Assembly (NCBI GenBank): GCA_944739405.2
Contig: OX123197.2
Coordinates: forward strand, 1,247,501-1,311,500
Length of the DNA stretch: 64,000 nucleotides
Source: Euclidia mi
Taxonomy: Eukaryota > Arthropoda > Insecta > Lepidoptera > Erebidae
Reading direction: 5' to 3'
Shown here one piece after another: positions 41,401 to 56,400 of the stretch. The notes beneath the pieces are model-generated. The model saw only the letters and a list, made by a program, of their open reading frames with translations. It did not search any database and was not told the origin of the DNA. The first letter of the stretch is position 1; every line of letters begins with the position of its first letter. The translations under genes and the position numbers were made by a program.

Positions 41401-44400
41401 ATAAAATTCGGTACAAAGTTTTTGATAGATATCTACTGGAACTAAAACTAAAACTATCACAATCAAAATTATGTAACCAACATAAAACATAAAGAGAGTA
41501 ACTATTGACGATCGAATCATTATTGCCAACGAATGTATGTTGTGTGCCTGACTTGTGATTAATTTGCTAGTCCACATATACGTGTAAATTACTTAGTGTA
41601 TTTTACGTATTTACTATACTTTAATTTTTTTAGTTAATCGATATTTTATACTTTTATTCATGAGTAAGTTGTGATGCATACAATGTAACGTTCAACATAT
41701 AAGCAACTTGCAATACTTTTAGTATAACTTATTGCACCCATGCAATAAGTTATTTTTAGTTTAATATATACTACTGGAAAAATTAAGAGATAAAAAAAAC
41801 CAAATTTTTGGGCAATTTTCAACTGGCCGTAACTTCGCGAGAAATAGTTGTACAGGAAATAAAATAAAAAGGAAACTGTAGCTCCAAGTGTCTAGTTTTT
41901 GGATAAGAACTTCAAAATTTTGTTAACTCCGTGGTTTTTTGGGTAATCATAGATGAACCAGCAAAAACAAATTGTTCAGTTTTTCAATTAAAATTTTTTG
42001 TAGCTATGACGTTTTTTCTAAATTTTATTTAATTTGTTACAAAATGTTTAAATATCTTTTCTTTATTTTTGGGCCTTTTCAGACACGAAACAACTTTTAT
42101 TCATAGGGTATAGATTTTAAATAAGATGATAGATAGGTACCTGTTCCGACATTCATGGTGATATTGCTAGCAGATTTAATTATTCTTAAAGTTGCAGACA
42201 TTTAATCGTCTTGCAATATTGTGCAGGCCTAGAAATAACAAGCAAACAAAACAAATCTCTTTAGATGTTTTGTAGTCTTGGTACATCTTAAAATGTATCA
42301 TATACAAAACTTTGATTATGTAGTATAATCATATTAATACTAATTAGACTGAAACATAATTATGATTAAATAATAATGCAAAAACCTCTGAAGGTATTTA
42401 TTACATAATGGGATGATTTACCCGCGTCTTTTGCCAACGAGTAGCACTGTTACTCGTTGGGATGCTTTACCCGCGCGTTTTCCCAACAAGTAACATCTGT
42501 TACTCGATGCAACTTTTTATTCCCATCCAGTAACACATATACTTAGGGTGTTACTCGTTGGGAAAAAAAATGTCCCAACGAGTAACATGTGTTACTCGTT
42601 GGGAAAAAAAATCCCAACGAGTAACAGTGTTACACTTTAGGGTGTTACTGGATGGGAATAAACCGTATTAACATGGTAATAAAGTTACAGGTCGATGGTA
42701 TATTAATACGCACACTGTTGGCTTTTAGAACGTCTTAAACCAAGTAACTATCTTTATGTTTTAAGAGCGTGTTAATACCTCGTGTTGATTACGTTATAAA
42801 GCTCTGCGATGTCACTTAAAAGAGCAAGGAGGCATTAAAATGTTAAGCTATTTTGTACCAATATTGAGAAATAAACCTTAAGAATAAGATTATTTAGGTC
42901 TTTGTCTGTAAACAGATCGGGACATACCTACATGATTGAAAGATGTTCGCTCGTTAACATTTTCATTTTAAATTCATACCCTCTGCCATCAATTTTAAAG
43001 ATATGTTAAATAAATGTTTCCTGCTCCTTCTTAAGTAACGACAAGACATAAAAGAAACCTACGTTTTATCGTATGTTAAGATTTTTCTCGTGTATGTTGA
43101 TAGACGAGACTGCCTTTGTGGTCCAGTGGATAATCTATGCGTCTGCTGGTCCCGGGTTAGATTCCCCGGTCGGGCAAAAGTTACGGAGTTTTGCCGAATT
43201 CCCAGTAGCAGCACGGTGTCTGGTAAAGTGCCCGGTAAAGGCAATTGGCTCGCCCCCTATTACATAAAAAAGGTAAAGTTTTTAGAATTGTATTTTACCT
43301 TTAAAGTGACAGCGGAGTAAATGAGCGCCTTGATGAGATGTTCCTCGACGCGGGACAGAGGTAGCGTCAGTCCAAGGGTCCCTGCTTCTGCCGCCAGAGC
43401 ATGCAGGGTAGAGAACCACGTTGCCTGGGTAGGTAGTATAGTAAGGTAATATAAAGGTTGAATATAAACCAGAGAAATATGAGGCAGCTGAGCAACGTAC
43501 GCCAACATGATGATGAACCGGTCGACCCGCTGGCGTAGCGAGAGTGTAAGCGACTGCTACGTCAAAAGTCGCGGGTTCGATCCCCCTCAAGTCAAAAATT
43601 TGTGTTTGGGCGGGAACATGGATGTTTGTCTTGGTCTGGGTGTTTCTATGTATAATATGTATGTGTTTACAAAAAAGAAACAATAAGGTATATATTTATG
43701 TTTATCCATTGTCTAATACAGTACAAGCTCTGCTTAGTTTGGGACTGGATGGTGTTTTCTGTATGTGGTAGAATAGTATTGTTATAACCTCAGAGCAAGT
43801 GTAGGTATAGGTAAATAAATAATCAAAAACACCAATTCGCGATCAACAATTACCTAGAAAGTGACGACGCTAGAATCGTAAGAAGTAATATATCAGTAAA
43901 ATGGTTGGTTATCTAGGTACTTACAAAATACAAGGCATCAGCGACATAGCCAGCTAACAACGGTACTATGGACACGTACAGTCCGCCTCTGCGGATGACG
44001 CCACGCCACTGCACCAGTGCGTACAGAGCTAGCAGAGATGCTAGCACGCCTCCCCAAATCTGGATAACAAAATGAACAGTAATCAAATTCAAAATCACTA
44101 ACCATTTATGTTATAGAGATAATAATTATGAGATCTCTCTAAGCTTCACCGCGGATGTTCAATCCACGGTTACTGAGCCCCCCACCACGACAAATTAACA
44201 CTTATGAACCTCAATATGTAGGTATATTTCAAGTCCTACTATACAAAACTGATTTGTAAGCTTTTTTTAAGCCCTACTGTCCGAAACTGGTTACAAAATG
44301 TATTTTATATCCGTTTCGGATAGTTATAGGGCTTTGAGAATCAACTCGTGAAAACTTATGCTACTCTTTTAAAGTAGCAGTAGAGCCATGCTAGTTACTA

Positions 44401-47400
44401 GGTCAGTTGGTAGTAAAGTCGACTACTGACATAAGTAACTTTAAACCTAATACTACCTTTTGATCGCTGCTCCGCCCGCGTGAACGGCACTTAAAGGAAA
44501 AGTTTCATGCACACCTCTAAACAGTCTATACTATTTTTGACATCATACATCTTACTATTGATTTCTTAATTCAAGGCTAAACCGTTAAAAAGAAGATTAA
44601 TGTTCTAGGCATAACAAACGGTATCTTATCCATAGATACAGTTCGCCCCGGGCCATAGAGGCAACAAATTAAATTTTAAGCGATAAACTTGAATGGCCCA
44701 TAAATCTGATATAATTTAATAAATAACGGCCTTGTTGGATTAAGTTTCCGTGAAGCCATCAAAATGGATAGTAAAACGATAAGGGTACATTTTAAGATGA
44801 CTTACATTTTGGAAATATTTCCGACTGGCCTACTAAGCTGAGTCAGAGACCCTGACTCCTAAATTGAAGGACGTGGATTCGAATCTTACCTAAGACAAAT
44901 CTTTATGGGATCAGCACGATGGTTTGTTCTGACGACGACGATTATTTTTACAAGTTACAAAGTTACGACTGGTCGAAATCGCAACCGGCTTACGTAGAAC
45001 ATAGTCGCGGGCAAACTGTATTTTGACCCTAAAAATACCGTATCATCATGACAGCCTAGAGACGTCCACAGCTGGACATAGGCCTCCTCTATGGTTCTCC
45101 ACACAGACCGATTTTGAGCCACCCACATCCAACCGCTGCCCGCGATCTTAACCAGATCGTCGGTCCACCTTGCGGGAGGCCTACCCCTGCTGCGTAGTCC
45201 GGTACGTGGTCGCCACTCCAGAATTGCCACTTCAGCCTGGCTATTTGGAGAGCTATGTCGGTGACTTTAGTTCTCCTGCGGATCTCCTCATTTCTGATTC
45301 GATCTCACAGGAAAACTCCGAGCATAGCTCGGAAAATACCATACATATATAACTTGTTTAAAATCATTAATTGCATGTACAGTTTATTTGAATATACCTA
45401 TAATAAAATCTGTTATATAAAATCCTTGCATCTGACAAAGAGCGCACAGCCCAACTATTAGCCGTAAGAAGCTAAAACAATGTTATTTGGGGACCATAGG
45501 GGTGCACTAAGGAGGAATTTCTAGTTTTTCTTACGGCATCGGGCAAAAACAGTTGAATTAAGAAAATGTGTGGGCGTAGCAGCAGGTTTCCACTAGTAAG
45601 CAATAAAATATTACAATAAAACTGACCTCCAGTCCTCTACGCACTCCAGCCTCCGGCATCACATGTACCACTCTCAGACTGGTGACGATTGTGTCGGCGT
45701 GTGCTGACAACGTTGCGTAGTTCGTCTCTATCGAAATGTGGACTTTCAGTGAGCCCAAACTGCTCCTGTCTCTTTCTATCCTGGAGCAAAATGTTACTGA
45801 TTGAATAATAATTGTTCACCTAATATTTACAAAAAAGTAAAATCTTAATATATAAAATCCTTGCGTTACTGACTGACTGACAGACACGCTACAGCCGAAA
45901 CTATCGGGCGCAGAAATTTGGCATGTATGTTCCTTGGGGACCGTAGGGGTGCACTAAGAAGGAATTTCCCGAAAATCCCACGGGATCGGCCAAAATGGGT
46001 AAATTTAAAAAAAATGCAGGCGTAGCTGCTGGCTTCCTCTAGTAAGTTATAAAACTGAAAACTAAAGGTAATAAAAGTCTTAAGAGCAGTTAAATTTGGA
46101 TAATATTATCACAAGTTGATAAAATAATTCTAGGTCTGCTACGGTATGTCGACAGATTCCTCTATATGATGGGCGGAGATTTTTTGAGACTCACAAATCG
46201 AATCGACAATAACATATAGTTTACATTTTTCATTATCTTTGCTTACTATAAATATTTGTTCAAAAAGAGCGTTCTTAGAGGCCAATTCGTCTTTTATTGT
46301 TGACTCAAATTAACTTCTTCTGGAATATAAATTACTGCTTATCATCGGTGAAAGAGTTATTAAAAAAGAAAAAGTTACTTACAGTATCCGAATCACCATA
46401 CTTTTCAAGTAAACGGTAGTTGTACCATTAGTAGTGGCTGTCAGGGACCTATGTAGGATGAAGTACCGTTTGAATTTACTCGATAGCCAGCTGCCTCTCT
46501 GCAATAATTATAGAGTTGTATTTTATCACAAAAATCGTATCGTAGCCTGTCGCATACTACCAATGATCACAAAGTATACCCAGACTCGAAGCAACAATTT
46601 GTGAATCACACAAAGTGTTGTTCGTGTGGGGATCGAACCCACAACACTCAACAGTACACAGACGACGCCGCTTAAACCACTAACGGTGCACTCACACTCC
46701 CATTCGAAGCGTTTACTTAGCAACACCTGAAAGATTGCTAAGTAAGCGCTCGTTTTAAAGGTATGCTTGGTAACTGTAAATTACGCTTACAATCCGTGCC
46801 TGCGTCGCTGCGCCACTTTCTTAATAGAAGAAGCAGAACGAATGGGATTAGGATCTTGAGCTCATGGCGTCTTCAATTATCAAACAGAATGGAGCAGTGG
46901 GAATACCACTGCTCTACATAACGATATTTTATAACAGTCTGCTGCAGTTGAGCCGGCCCATTCGCCTACAACTAGCAGACGAGTTTGAGTTAAAGTTACC
47001 TGTACATTGTAGCCATTAGGTTTCCGTGGATACACTGGTATTTGTATCAAACTGCCATCTCTGTACAAATAAGGAGACACTGTCACGTTTAGCTCGTCGC
47101 TCAGTTTGCCTGACACGTTCATTGTGCAATAGTGTCTGGAAAAACAAATAGTAGATGTTCATTATATGTGCGAAATAGAGCCCGAAACCGATGGGGTGAC
47201 GATCTAGATGACTTTGACAGGAACTGGCCTACCTCTGTGGTCCTACCTATCCTGGCTGAGTGGAGAGTTCGGTAGTGTTAGCGATTGCGGATCCTGTGGT
47301 CTTGGGTTCCCGTGTCGAAAAAAAAGGGATATTGGGTTTTCTCTTACGAATTATCCAATAGAAGTTTGGAGTCAGGGAGTTTGCGGTGTCACAACCCCGT

Positions 47401-50400
47401 GCTTCGGAAAGCACGTTAAGCCGTTGATCCTGCGCCTAATCTCTCTCCGGTCGTGTCGCTTGTGGCGTCCCATCGCACTATGAGAGTTAGTGCAATTGTG
47501 TATGCGCATACACTTGTGCACTATAATAATAATATGTCCTGCGCATGTGGCAAGTTATTTGAGGCACGGGGCAGATAATTAATTGAATACAAATATATGC
47601 AAAAACCGAATGCCTCGTTGGTCTCGCGGCATAAATGTGCGCGTGGCATTGGGAGGTCTCGGGTTCGATTCCCGGGTCGGGCAAAGTGTTATTGGGTTTT
47701 TCCGTAAGGGAATTCTCAGTAGCAGCACGGAGTCTGGTAGTGTGCCCGGTACGGCAATAGGCTCGCCCCATATTACGTGGGACCTAAAAATTCCTGGCGA
47801 AATGTGGGAGTAATATAACACCTCTGCCTACCCCTTCTAGGATACAGCCGTGAGTCTATAATTAAAATAAATAAATATAATATGCAAAAATAAAAAAAGC
47901 AAAAGCAGCGATATCTGAGTGGAGAGAACGTCAGACTGCTACGCAGAGAGTCTCGAGTTTGAATCCACGGCGCGCACCAATGACTTTTCGAAGTTAAGTT
48001 AAGTTAATTATCGCTTGCTAATCGGTGAAGGAAAACATCGTGAGGAAACCTGCATGTCTGAGAGTTCTCCATAATATTCTCGAAAGACATGTGAACTCTG
48101 CCAACCCGCACTTGGCCAGCTTATGTGTGTTGTGTGTTTAATATTTAGTTTACAAAATTATTATAAAGTGTGTATTAACTTAAATCGTTGTTCACCTACT
48201 ACGGACTACCTATAGTATTGTAATATCGTATACAAGGTATCGTATTTCCCTCAACGTATGTTGAGCGAAATACGTTTATTTTAATTATTTACGCTTCATA
48301 GACCCGTTTACATAAATATTACTATTATTTACAAGTCGCAAAAGTTTAAAAGTATTCACCTACTTCCAACTTTAGCCATTGACGGCTAATGGCCCAATTC
48401 ATGGAATAAGTCGCCTTTTGAACTGACCAACTGAACCAGAAAATTGTTCCACACGGTCAAAGAAAATGTAGCTTTTTGGACATTATGTGATTCTAAAGAA
48501 TATAAATAACTGCTAATATAAAACATATTTCCTTTCTTCTTTTTGTGTGAGTGTGTGGCCAGCTATATTGACATGACAGGGCCTTATCATTTTTGTGTGA
48601 GAGCCTAGAATCGCTACCAACGGCTTCACGTGCCCTCCGAAGCACCTAGTAAGCAAGAGCTCTGATATAAATGCCACAAACGGTCATCCATCCTAATCGT
48701 AACCTGTGCAAGCGTTGTTTAACTTTACTGATCTATAACGAATGACAACTTAAACGACCATATGAGCTATATAAATGAATATCTTAGTTACAGGAAGTAG
48801 AACCCTTGCTGATTTCAGCATTGCTTACCATTAGGCGATCTGTCTGCTCGTTTGCCGCCTGTTACTATAAAAAAAGAATATCTCTAAAAATAGCGTATAA
48901 ACATGTTGCGTAGATTATTTACTGAGTGCCTCTGACATGAGACTGTCTAGGCTTTCAATCGCTAAGATTGATAGGAATTCAATAATGTCAAGCAAAAAGG
49001 GTCAGGTCACAGGTATATTTAACTTCTACGAAATGTCTGAATTGATGGAGTACATAAATAAACTCATTTCGGAAAATGTTGTATGTAAATGCTTTTAGTT
49101 CTATTCAAATATTGTAGGTATATTTGGGAGCAATTTATCCGATTATTGGTTTTATATTTTAAAACTTGAGTGTAGCCTTGCTTGCCTTAAATAGTACGCA
49201 CTAACTTTACTGGTACGCTTACAACTACCATTTCTTTCCTTCCAATTATATCTCCATCCAGAAGTTGCCTGCTAGAAATCGCTTTTAGCGATAAGGCCGC
49301 CTATTGTACTGTATCTTATGTGGATTTCCTTAAAATATTTGTATAAGTGTACAATAAAGTGTGTAATAAGTAAAAAAATAACTTTTTCCCATGGCTTTGT
49401 CCGCGTTGTGGTCGGTTATTAGCATAAATGGTAGCCCATGTAATATTCTGATGAATAAACTATATTAAGTATTTAAAATTTTACTGAACCTGTTTAATAG
49501 CTTTAGCATGATAGAAGGACAAACCAACAAAAACATGCACATTTTCGGAATTATAATATCAAAGACATATTTATTTCTGCATTTTGGTTGTTTACAACAC
49601 TTAGGTATACAAGTCAAAACCCTATTCTAGATGATGCCGGCTTTTCCTAGCTATGTAAATGACTTCTTGGGAAAGGCCGAAACAAACTCAGTGTCATTGC
49701 TTTTTTATGTCACTTCAATTTCTATGTCAAATCAGTGTGCGTTGTTAGTGGAAATCAGTCTGCTACTCTATTTAGCAATAAACATTTTCTTGTTTAATAG
49801 AATAGACATTTTCACAGAGCTTGCAAAATGACCTCCGTGAATTAAATTCATAACTTTCTTCAAAGTTAACGAACAAATCATTCATTCATAAGACTCCAAG
49901 TTACCCAAGACTTATTAACGTCGGAGTTAAATAATAATGAATTGGAAGAGTAAAAAAAGTAACATTTTAAGTTAGTTGCTAGATTATGCAAAATTTGGTA
50001 CTGAAGCGATTAGGTTGATTCCCGAGCAAGGTAATAACATAGTATAGCTTCACGCCTTTATAACCGAAGGGGTAGGCAGAGGTGTAATACAAACACACAC
50101 ACACTTCTCCAGCTATGTTTCGGTCCCAATGTAATAGGGGGCGAGCATATTGCCATCTACCGGGCAAATTATTAAGCGAGCGATAATTAACATTTTGGTA
50201 ATTTCATAATACAAGTCAAGATCTGTTTTTTGGCGGTAGATATATGTACCTTCAGTGTTTTTAAAGCCAGTTGTTACTGAAGCATATCACAATATACCTA
50301 ATTGAAATTTTCTTGAAAAGGTACGGCATGTGGAGGCTTAGATTTCGTCAACAGTTTATGTTAGGTATTTAATTCATTTTAACCCAATAAATAAAAACTC

Positions 50401-53400
50401 TGTGTAAAAAAACAAAATCATCATCATCATCAGCCCTGTCTGTAAGTATATAAACTGTCCCACTGCTGGGCACGGGCCTCTTTTCCAGTATTATATATTA
50501 GTCTATGCTCTTTTCACTATGAGAAAGGTAAGCCCATAGTCCACCACGCTGGCCTAGTGCGGGTTGCCAGACTTCACATGTCTTTCGAGAACATTATGGA
50601 GAACTGTCAGACATGCTGGTTTCCTCACGATATGTTTCTTCACCGTTTAGCAAGCGTTATATAACAAATAACAATTTAATACGCACATAACTCCGAAAAG
50701 TCATTGGTGCGCGCCGTGGATTCGAACCCGGACCCTCTGTGTAGCAATCTGTCGGTCTCTCCACTAGGCTATCGCTGCCTTTTTAACAGAAACAAACAAG
50801 TTATTTTTATGTCATAATATCGCTGTTTAGTCTAGAACTAATTCTAGGTAAGAAAGACCAAAACTGAAACAGACAATGAATAAAATGAACAGACAAATAA
50901 TAAATAACATAATCCTTTGTGTCAAAATATTTTCGCGCTCAAAAGAAATAGATACTGATCTCTTTTTATACCTCTTTTTGTACAATGAGGTGGATTACTT
51001 TGGCCCATTCTGTTGTAAAAAATAATGAAAGGTTTTTCACACATTACTAATTTATGTATTCACAGTTTTCTTTTAAAATATTCAGTCAGATATATTGGAC
51101 CTTATTAAAAAACAAGGATAAGCAAGGTTAAGTTTTTGACTTAGGTAAGTGTACATACACGGCTATTCGACAAGCTAGACACTTAGTCCTTTGTACCGTC
51201 CTTATGGAGTACGAAATAGGTGTCAAAATTGTAGTGCAACTGTGTGACAACGTGTAGTCGTGTGTTCGAGTTATAAAAGTAGAGCTTACGTGAAATGTCT
51301 GTCTTTAATATTAGTTGAAATTACCGTAGAATTTAAACAGTTATAAACCTTCCTTAAAAGTCCTTAATCTCGGTATCTTTCATAGTTCTTAATCTTGGGC
51401 TAAATGTGGTTTAAACTACGTAGCTTTCAAATATCTAGTGTCACAACTCGCAATATCATGAAAATTATTATCCATCAGAGGTGAACCTAAGGGTTTTCTG
51501 CAAGACCATTAATATAATGTTTCGCCGTAAAAACGGGCGCTTAATAACGGTGTTTTACTTTTTATCCCGATAATGGAGATCCAAGTATGAGATAAAGATG
51601 AATGGTTGCAGTGTGTGTCAAAGCTAGTAGGTAAGAATCAAGGGTAGGTATGTATTCGTGAGACATTTATTGCGCTCGTTTCCTTTGCTGTGAAGTAATA
51701 TATCCGTACTAACGAATCTATTGGTGAAACTGGAGCTGATCTGCTAATCATCGCGATGAATTTAATTTAATATCCTAGCATAACTAACACCCAGAAATCG
51801 GATTCCAAACTAAACAGGGCCAGTTCTGTGGTAACTAAATAACTAACAGACTGCCTCTGTGGTCCTGCGGTAGTGTTAGCGACTGCGGAACATGAGTTCT
51901 CGGGTTCGATTCCCGGTTCGAACAAAAAATGATATTGAGTTTTTCTGTCAGGAATTATTCAATAGAAGTTCGGATTCAGAGAGTTGGCGCTGTTACACTC
52001 CCGTGCCTCGGCAAGCACGTTAAGCCGTTGGTCCTGCGCCCAATCTCCCGTCGGTAGTTTCGCTTGTGGCGTTCCATCGGACTATTAGAACGAGATCAGG
52101 TCGAGAGTGCACTTGTGTATACGCACACACTTGTGTACTATAATATGTCCCGCGCAGTTGGCAAGTCTCATATAAAGACAAGCCGCCGTGGCCGGAATCG
52201 GTCGGGAGCACATTATTATAGCTAAACATCATACATGAGTAGGTACTTATATATTTCTAATTAGGTACATACATATATAGCAACTGAACCCATTATGATG
52301 CACTTTGGCAACGTTCACACGTAAACTTCAAATTCAAGGATAGTAATGATAGTATAAAGGCGGTGAACCAAATGCCATCAATCTCATTTAAGTCTAAAAA
52401 TACGTGTCTTATAAAACGTGTTGAAAACTTACGTGAAATCTTGTCCAATTCTAATCTTAGCAGGTAGGTAGCAATGAGAAGATTTTTCATCTGCGTCTTT
52501 TAGAAATTTCATCCCTCCATCAGACGTATACACGGCTGCCGCTAGAGTTAGAAAGTCCTGTAGGAATAATCATTACTTCATTTAATATTAGATCAGCTTT
52601 CTCACTTGTGTTGACAATATTTAACTTGTGTATTTCCATCCATTTATTTATATTTTATGGACACATGACTAAGTCTGACCCGCTTATTAATTAATATTAT
52701 CTCAAATAGAATTGGATATAGCTGAACACAAAAAATAAATACCAGTTTAAGACCATAGGTACGACTTCCATGAGAAGAACTGTTTCTCCTTAAAAGTTAA
52801 AAAACCTTTACGACAGCAATTATGCCAGACATCAGAGCCAGCCATGGTAATCGGATTTCTTCTCCGTCAATGTCAGTCCAACAGTTTTGTTTGTACAAAG
52901 CAAGCGCTAATTTGGAGTAAAATAGAGTAATTTCAGTGCGCAACATTCATGCCATCAAAAATACGCGAAATAAAGCTAAACAAGTAAAATTGCCGCCACT
53001 CATTCATATTTTACCGCCGAGCTGATCTATTTTTTATGGCTAACCTCCACCAGATTTTTAGGTGCAATTCTGCCGTCACCGAATCATAAAACCAGAGATA
53101 AAATAGACAGGTTTACCTTGCCACGGGGTAGATTTGTTTCCCCCGGATTTTTGTCCACCAATGAAGATTCTACAGTTAGCGGCGGTAAACCTGAAATAGA
53201 GGGCATACATATTGTACATCTGTAGCACATATGGTCTGAAAATATGTGTTGCAGCACACATATTGTGAAAATATGTGTGTGTTATTTGAAGTTTGTGATT
53301 GCTGTATGTTAAACTGCACGCTTATCGTAACGGTTTAATAGGCTGCCTCGCCAACTGTGCCGTGTGTTATGCGTTCGATCTTCACACCAGACAATACTTT

Positions 53401-56400
53401 GTGTGATTTATGTTGCTTCGAGCTTGTGTGTAATTTGTGGCCGATGCTTGTATGTTTCTTAAGTCCCCCAGCCCTGACAAATGATTTATACCTGTCGCTA
53501 TTTATGTACTTGTACTTTACTTACATCGTGTAAGTTGATTCAACGAGTCTTAATAGCGTTAACTTACAAATTAAGTTATCTTATATCTTATCTATACTAA
53601 TATAATAAAGCGGAAGAGTTTGTTTGTTTGAACGCGCTAATCTCAGGAACTACCGGCCGGATCTGAAAAATTCTTTTTGTATACGATAGCCCAGTAATGC
53701 CGGAAGGCTATAGGCTATATAACATAACGCTTCGACCCTTTGGGGCCGGGCAAAAGGCTAAAAAGGCTAAAACATAATGTCGGCTAATCTCAGGAACTAG
53801 CAGTCGGATTTTAAAAATTGTTATTGCCTATGATAGCCCAATTATGCCGAAAGGCTATAGGCTATATAAAATTACGGCACAATTTTTAGGGGAAAAAATA
53901 ATAAAATGGTGAAACGAGAAGGGGGAGGGTTGGGTCAAAGGCAAAAAAGGCTAAACCAATAGGATACAATCTATATGGGTATCGTTTTCGAGATTTTCGG
54001 GACGCTGATTAATAATATGAAATTTATTTAGTGATCCAAGATGGCGGACGGGCAATCAAAGATGGCGGATGAGAAAATTTTAATAATCAATATGGGTATC
54101 GCCTTCGATATTTTAAGGGGTGGGGAATCGAAATACAACATCTATTTCGTGATCAAAGATGGCGGATGGGAAATCAAAGATGGCGGATGGGAAAATTTAA
54201 AAAAATCAATATTGGAATCGTCTGCGATGTTAAAAGGGATGGGGAATCCAAATACAACATCTGTTTCGTAATTCAAGATGGTGGATGGGAAATCAAAGAT
54301 GGCGGATGGGAAAAAATTTAAAAATCAATATGGGTATCGCCTTCGATATTTTAAGGGGTGGGGAATCGAAATACAACATCTATTTCGTGATCAAAGATGG
54401 CGGATGGGAAATCAAAGATGGCGGATGGGAAAATTTTAAAAAATCAATATTGGTATCGTCAGCGATGTTAAAAGGGATGGGGAATCCAAATACAACATCT
54501 GTTTCGTGATTCAAGATGGCGGATGGGAAATCAAAGATGGTGGATGGGAAAATTTAAAAAATCAATATGGGTATCGTTTCTGATGATTTAAGGGATGGAG
54601 AATCCAAATACAACATCTATTCCGTGATCAAAGATGTCAGATAGGAAATCAAAGATGGCGGACGGGATTTTTTTTAAGTCGATATGGGTATCGTCTCCGA
54701 TATTTTAAGGAATGGGAAATTCAAAAACACCATCTATTTTATAATCAAAGATGGCGGATGGGATTTTAAAAAAAAATTAATATGGGTATCGTCTCTGATG
54801 TCAAGGGATGGGGAATCCAAATACAACATGTATTTCGTGATTCAATTGGGCGGATGGGAAATCAAAGATGGCGGATGGGAAATCAAAGATGGCGGATGGG
54901 AAAAAAATTAAAAATCAATATGGGTATCGTCTCTGATTATTTAAGGGATGGTGAATCCAAATAAAACATATATTTCGTGATCAAAGATGGCGGATAGGAA
55001 ATCAAAGATGGCGGACGGGATTTTTTTTAAAGTCGATATGGGTATCGTCTCCGATATTTTAAGGAATGGGGAATTTAATATTATATAAAAATCTATTTTT
55101 TTATTTTTTTTATTAGGTTCACAAACTGAAGGCACACTTTATATACATATCTTATTGTATAACTAATAATTTAAACATTATATCGTATGCCTCCTAAAAT
55201 AGTGAGCACAGCATTCACATAAGGCTCTGCAGGCTTAGTTACATATTATAAAAATAACAAAAAACAACAATTATTTAAATTTTAAGCTTTTAAGAAGCTT
55301 GATAAAAAATTAAATTATACAAATTATAAAGCTGTAGCATTTTACAGTATCAACTATTAATCGCTTTATGTATTACTATCTATGTTTGTATATATCTATA
55401 TTCATCATTTATAGACTCTGAAATGATAAGAGATTAAGCGCTAAGTCAATGATAACTTTGGAAAAGGGGGTTGGAAAAAAGGGAATTAAATAAAAACTCT
55501 TAAAAAGGCGATACGGAGTTCGCTTGGTCAGCTAGTACTAATATATAAAGCTGAAGAGTTTGTTTGTTTGTTTGGTTGAACGCGCTAATCTCATGAACTA
55601 CTGGTCCGATTTAAAAAATTCTTTCAGTGTTAGATAGCCCATTTATCGAGGAAGGCTATAGGCTATATAACATCACGCTGTGAGCGACGGGAGCGGAGCA
55701 GTAGCCTTAAATAACGCGAGTGTAACCGCGGGCATCCTCTAGTACCTAATAATGCCCACGCAAGACAAATATTTCGAACTTGATTTGACTAATCGATTGC
55801 CTTACATCGGTCGGGGTTACGGATGGAGTCCATTCGCGACCACGAGCTATGTAGGCCTCAATGATGATGTCTTCCCGACCGATTGCAGCCACGGCAACTT
55901 GTTTATATATGAGACTTGCCAACTGCGCGGGACATATAATAGTGCACAAGTGTGTGCGCATACACAAGTGCACTCTTATTGACGTTCATAAGCGTCACCT
56001 TGTGACCTAGATGAATAAACGATTTTGACTTTGACTTTGACTATCTATTCCCTCACTCTCATAGTCCGATGGGACACGACCGGAGAGAGATTGGGCGCAG
56101 GACCAACAGCTTAACGAGCTTTCCGAGGCACAGGGGTGTGACATCGTCAACTGCCTGACTCCGAACTTCTATTGGATAATTCATAACAGAAAAACCTAAT
56201 GTCACTTTTTGTTTGACCCGGGAATTGAACCCGAAACCTCATGATCCGCAGTCGCTAACACTACCACAGGACCACAGACCTCAATATAGACCCAGTGCCC
56301 GGTACGGCAATAGGCTCGCCCCCTATTACGTGGGACGTCAAAATTCATGGCGAAATGTGGGTGTTACATCACACCTCTGCCTACCCCTTCGGGGGTAAAG

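Larger units (their letters stand above)
47136..52432 (-). other. Meckelin intron 6 (5.3 kb), SINE-rich
   Basis: Carries SINE-B (47227, 51849), SINE-A (47610 and a tail at 50045), SINE-C (47903, 50425), a family G fragment (48807) and a 5S-derived SINE (48590). No exon of another gene was recognised in the remaining AT-rich DNA (48900-50000, 50800-51800). Confidence 0.7.

Noticed and set aside
41392..41577. 61-codon ORF in the palindrome spacer as a transposase
   Set aside because: Too short, hydrophobic, and without transposase motifs.
54041..54911. Several 74-76 codon ORFs
   Set aside because: They arise from the 119-bp tandem repeat, and unit lengths and stops vary between copies.
55752..55982. 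76-codon ORF
   Set aside because: It overlaps the end of a SINE family B copy and a Helitron-like end.
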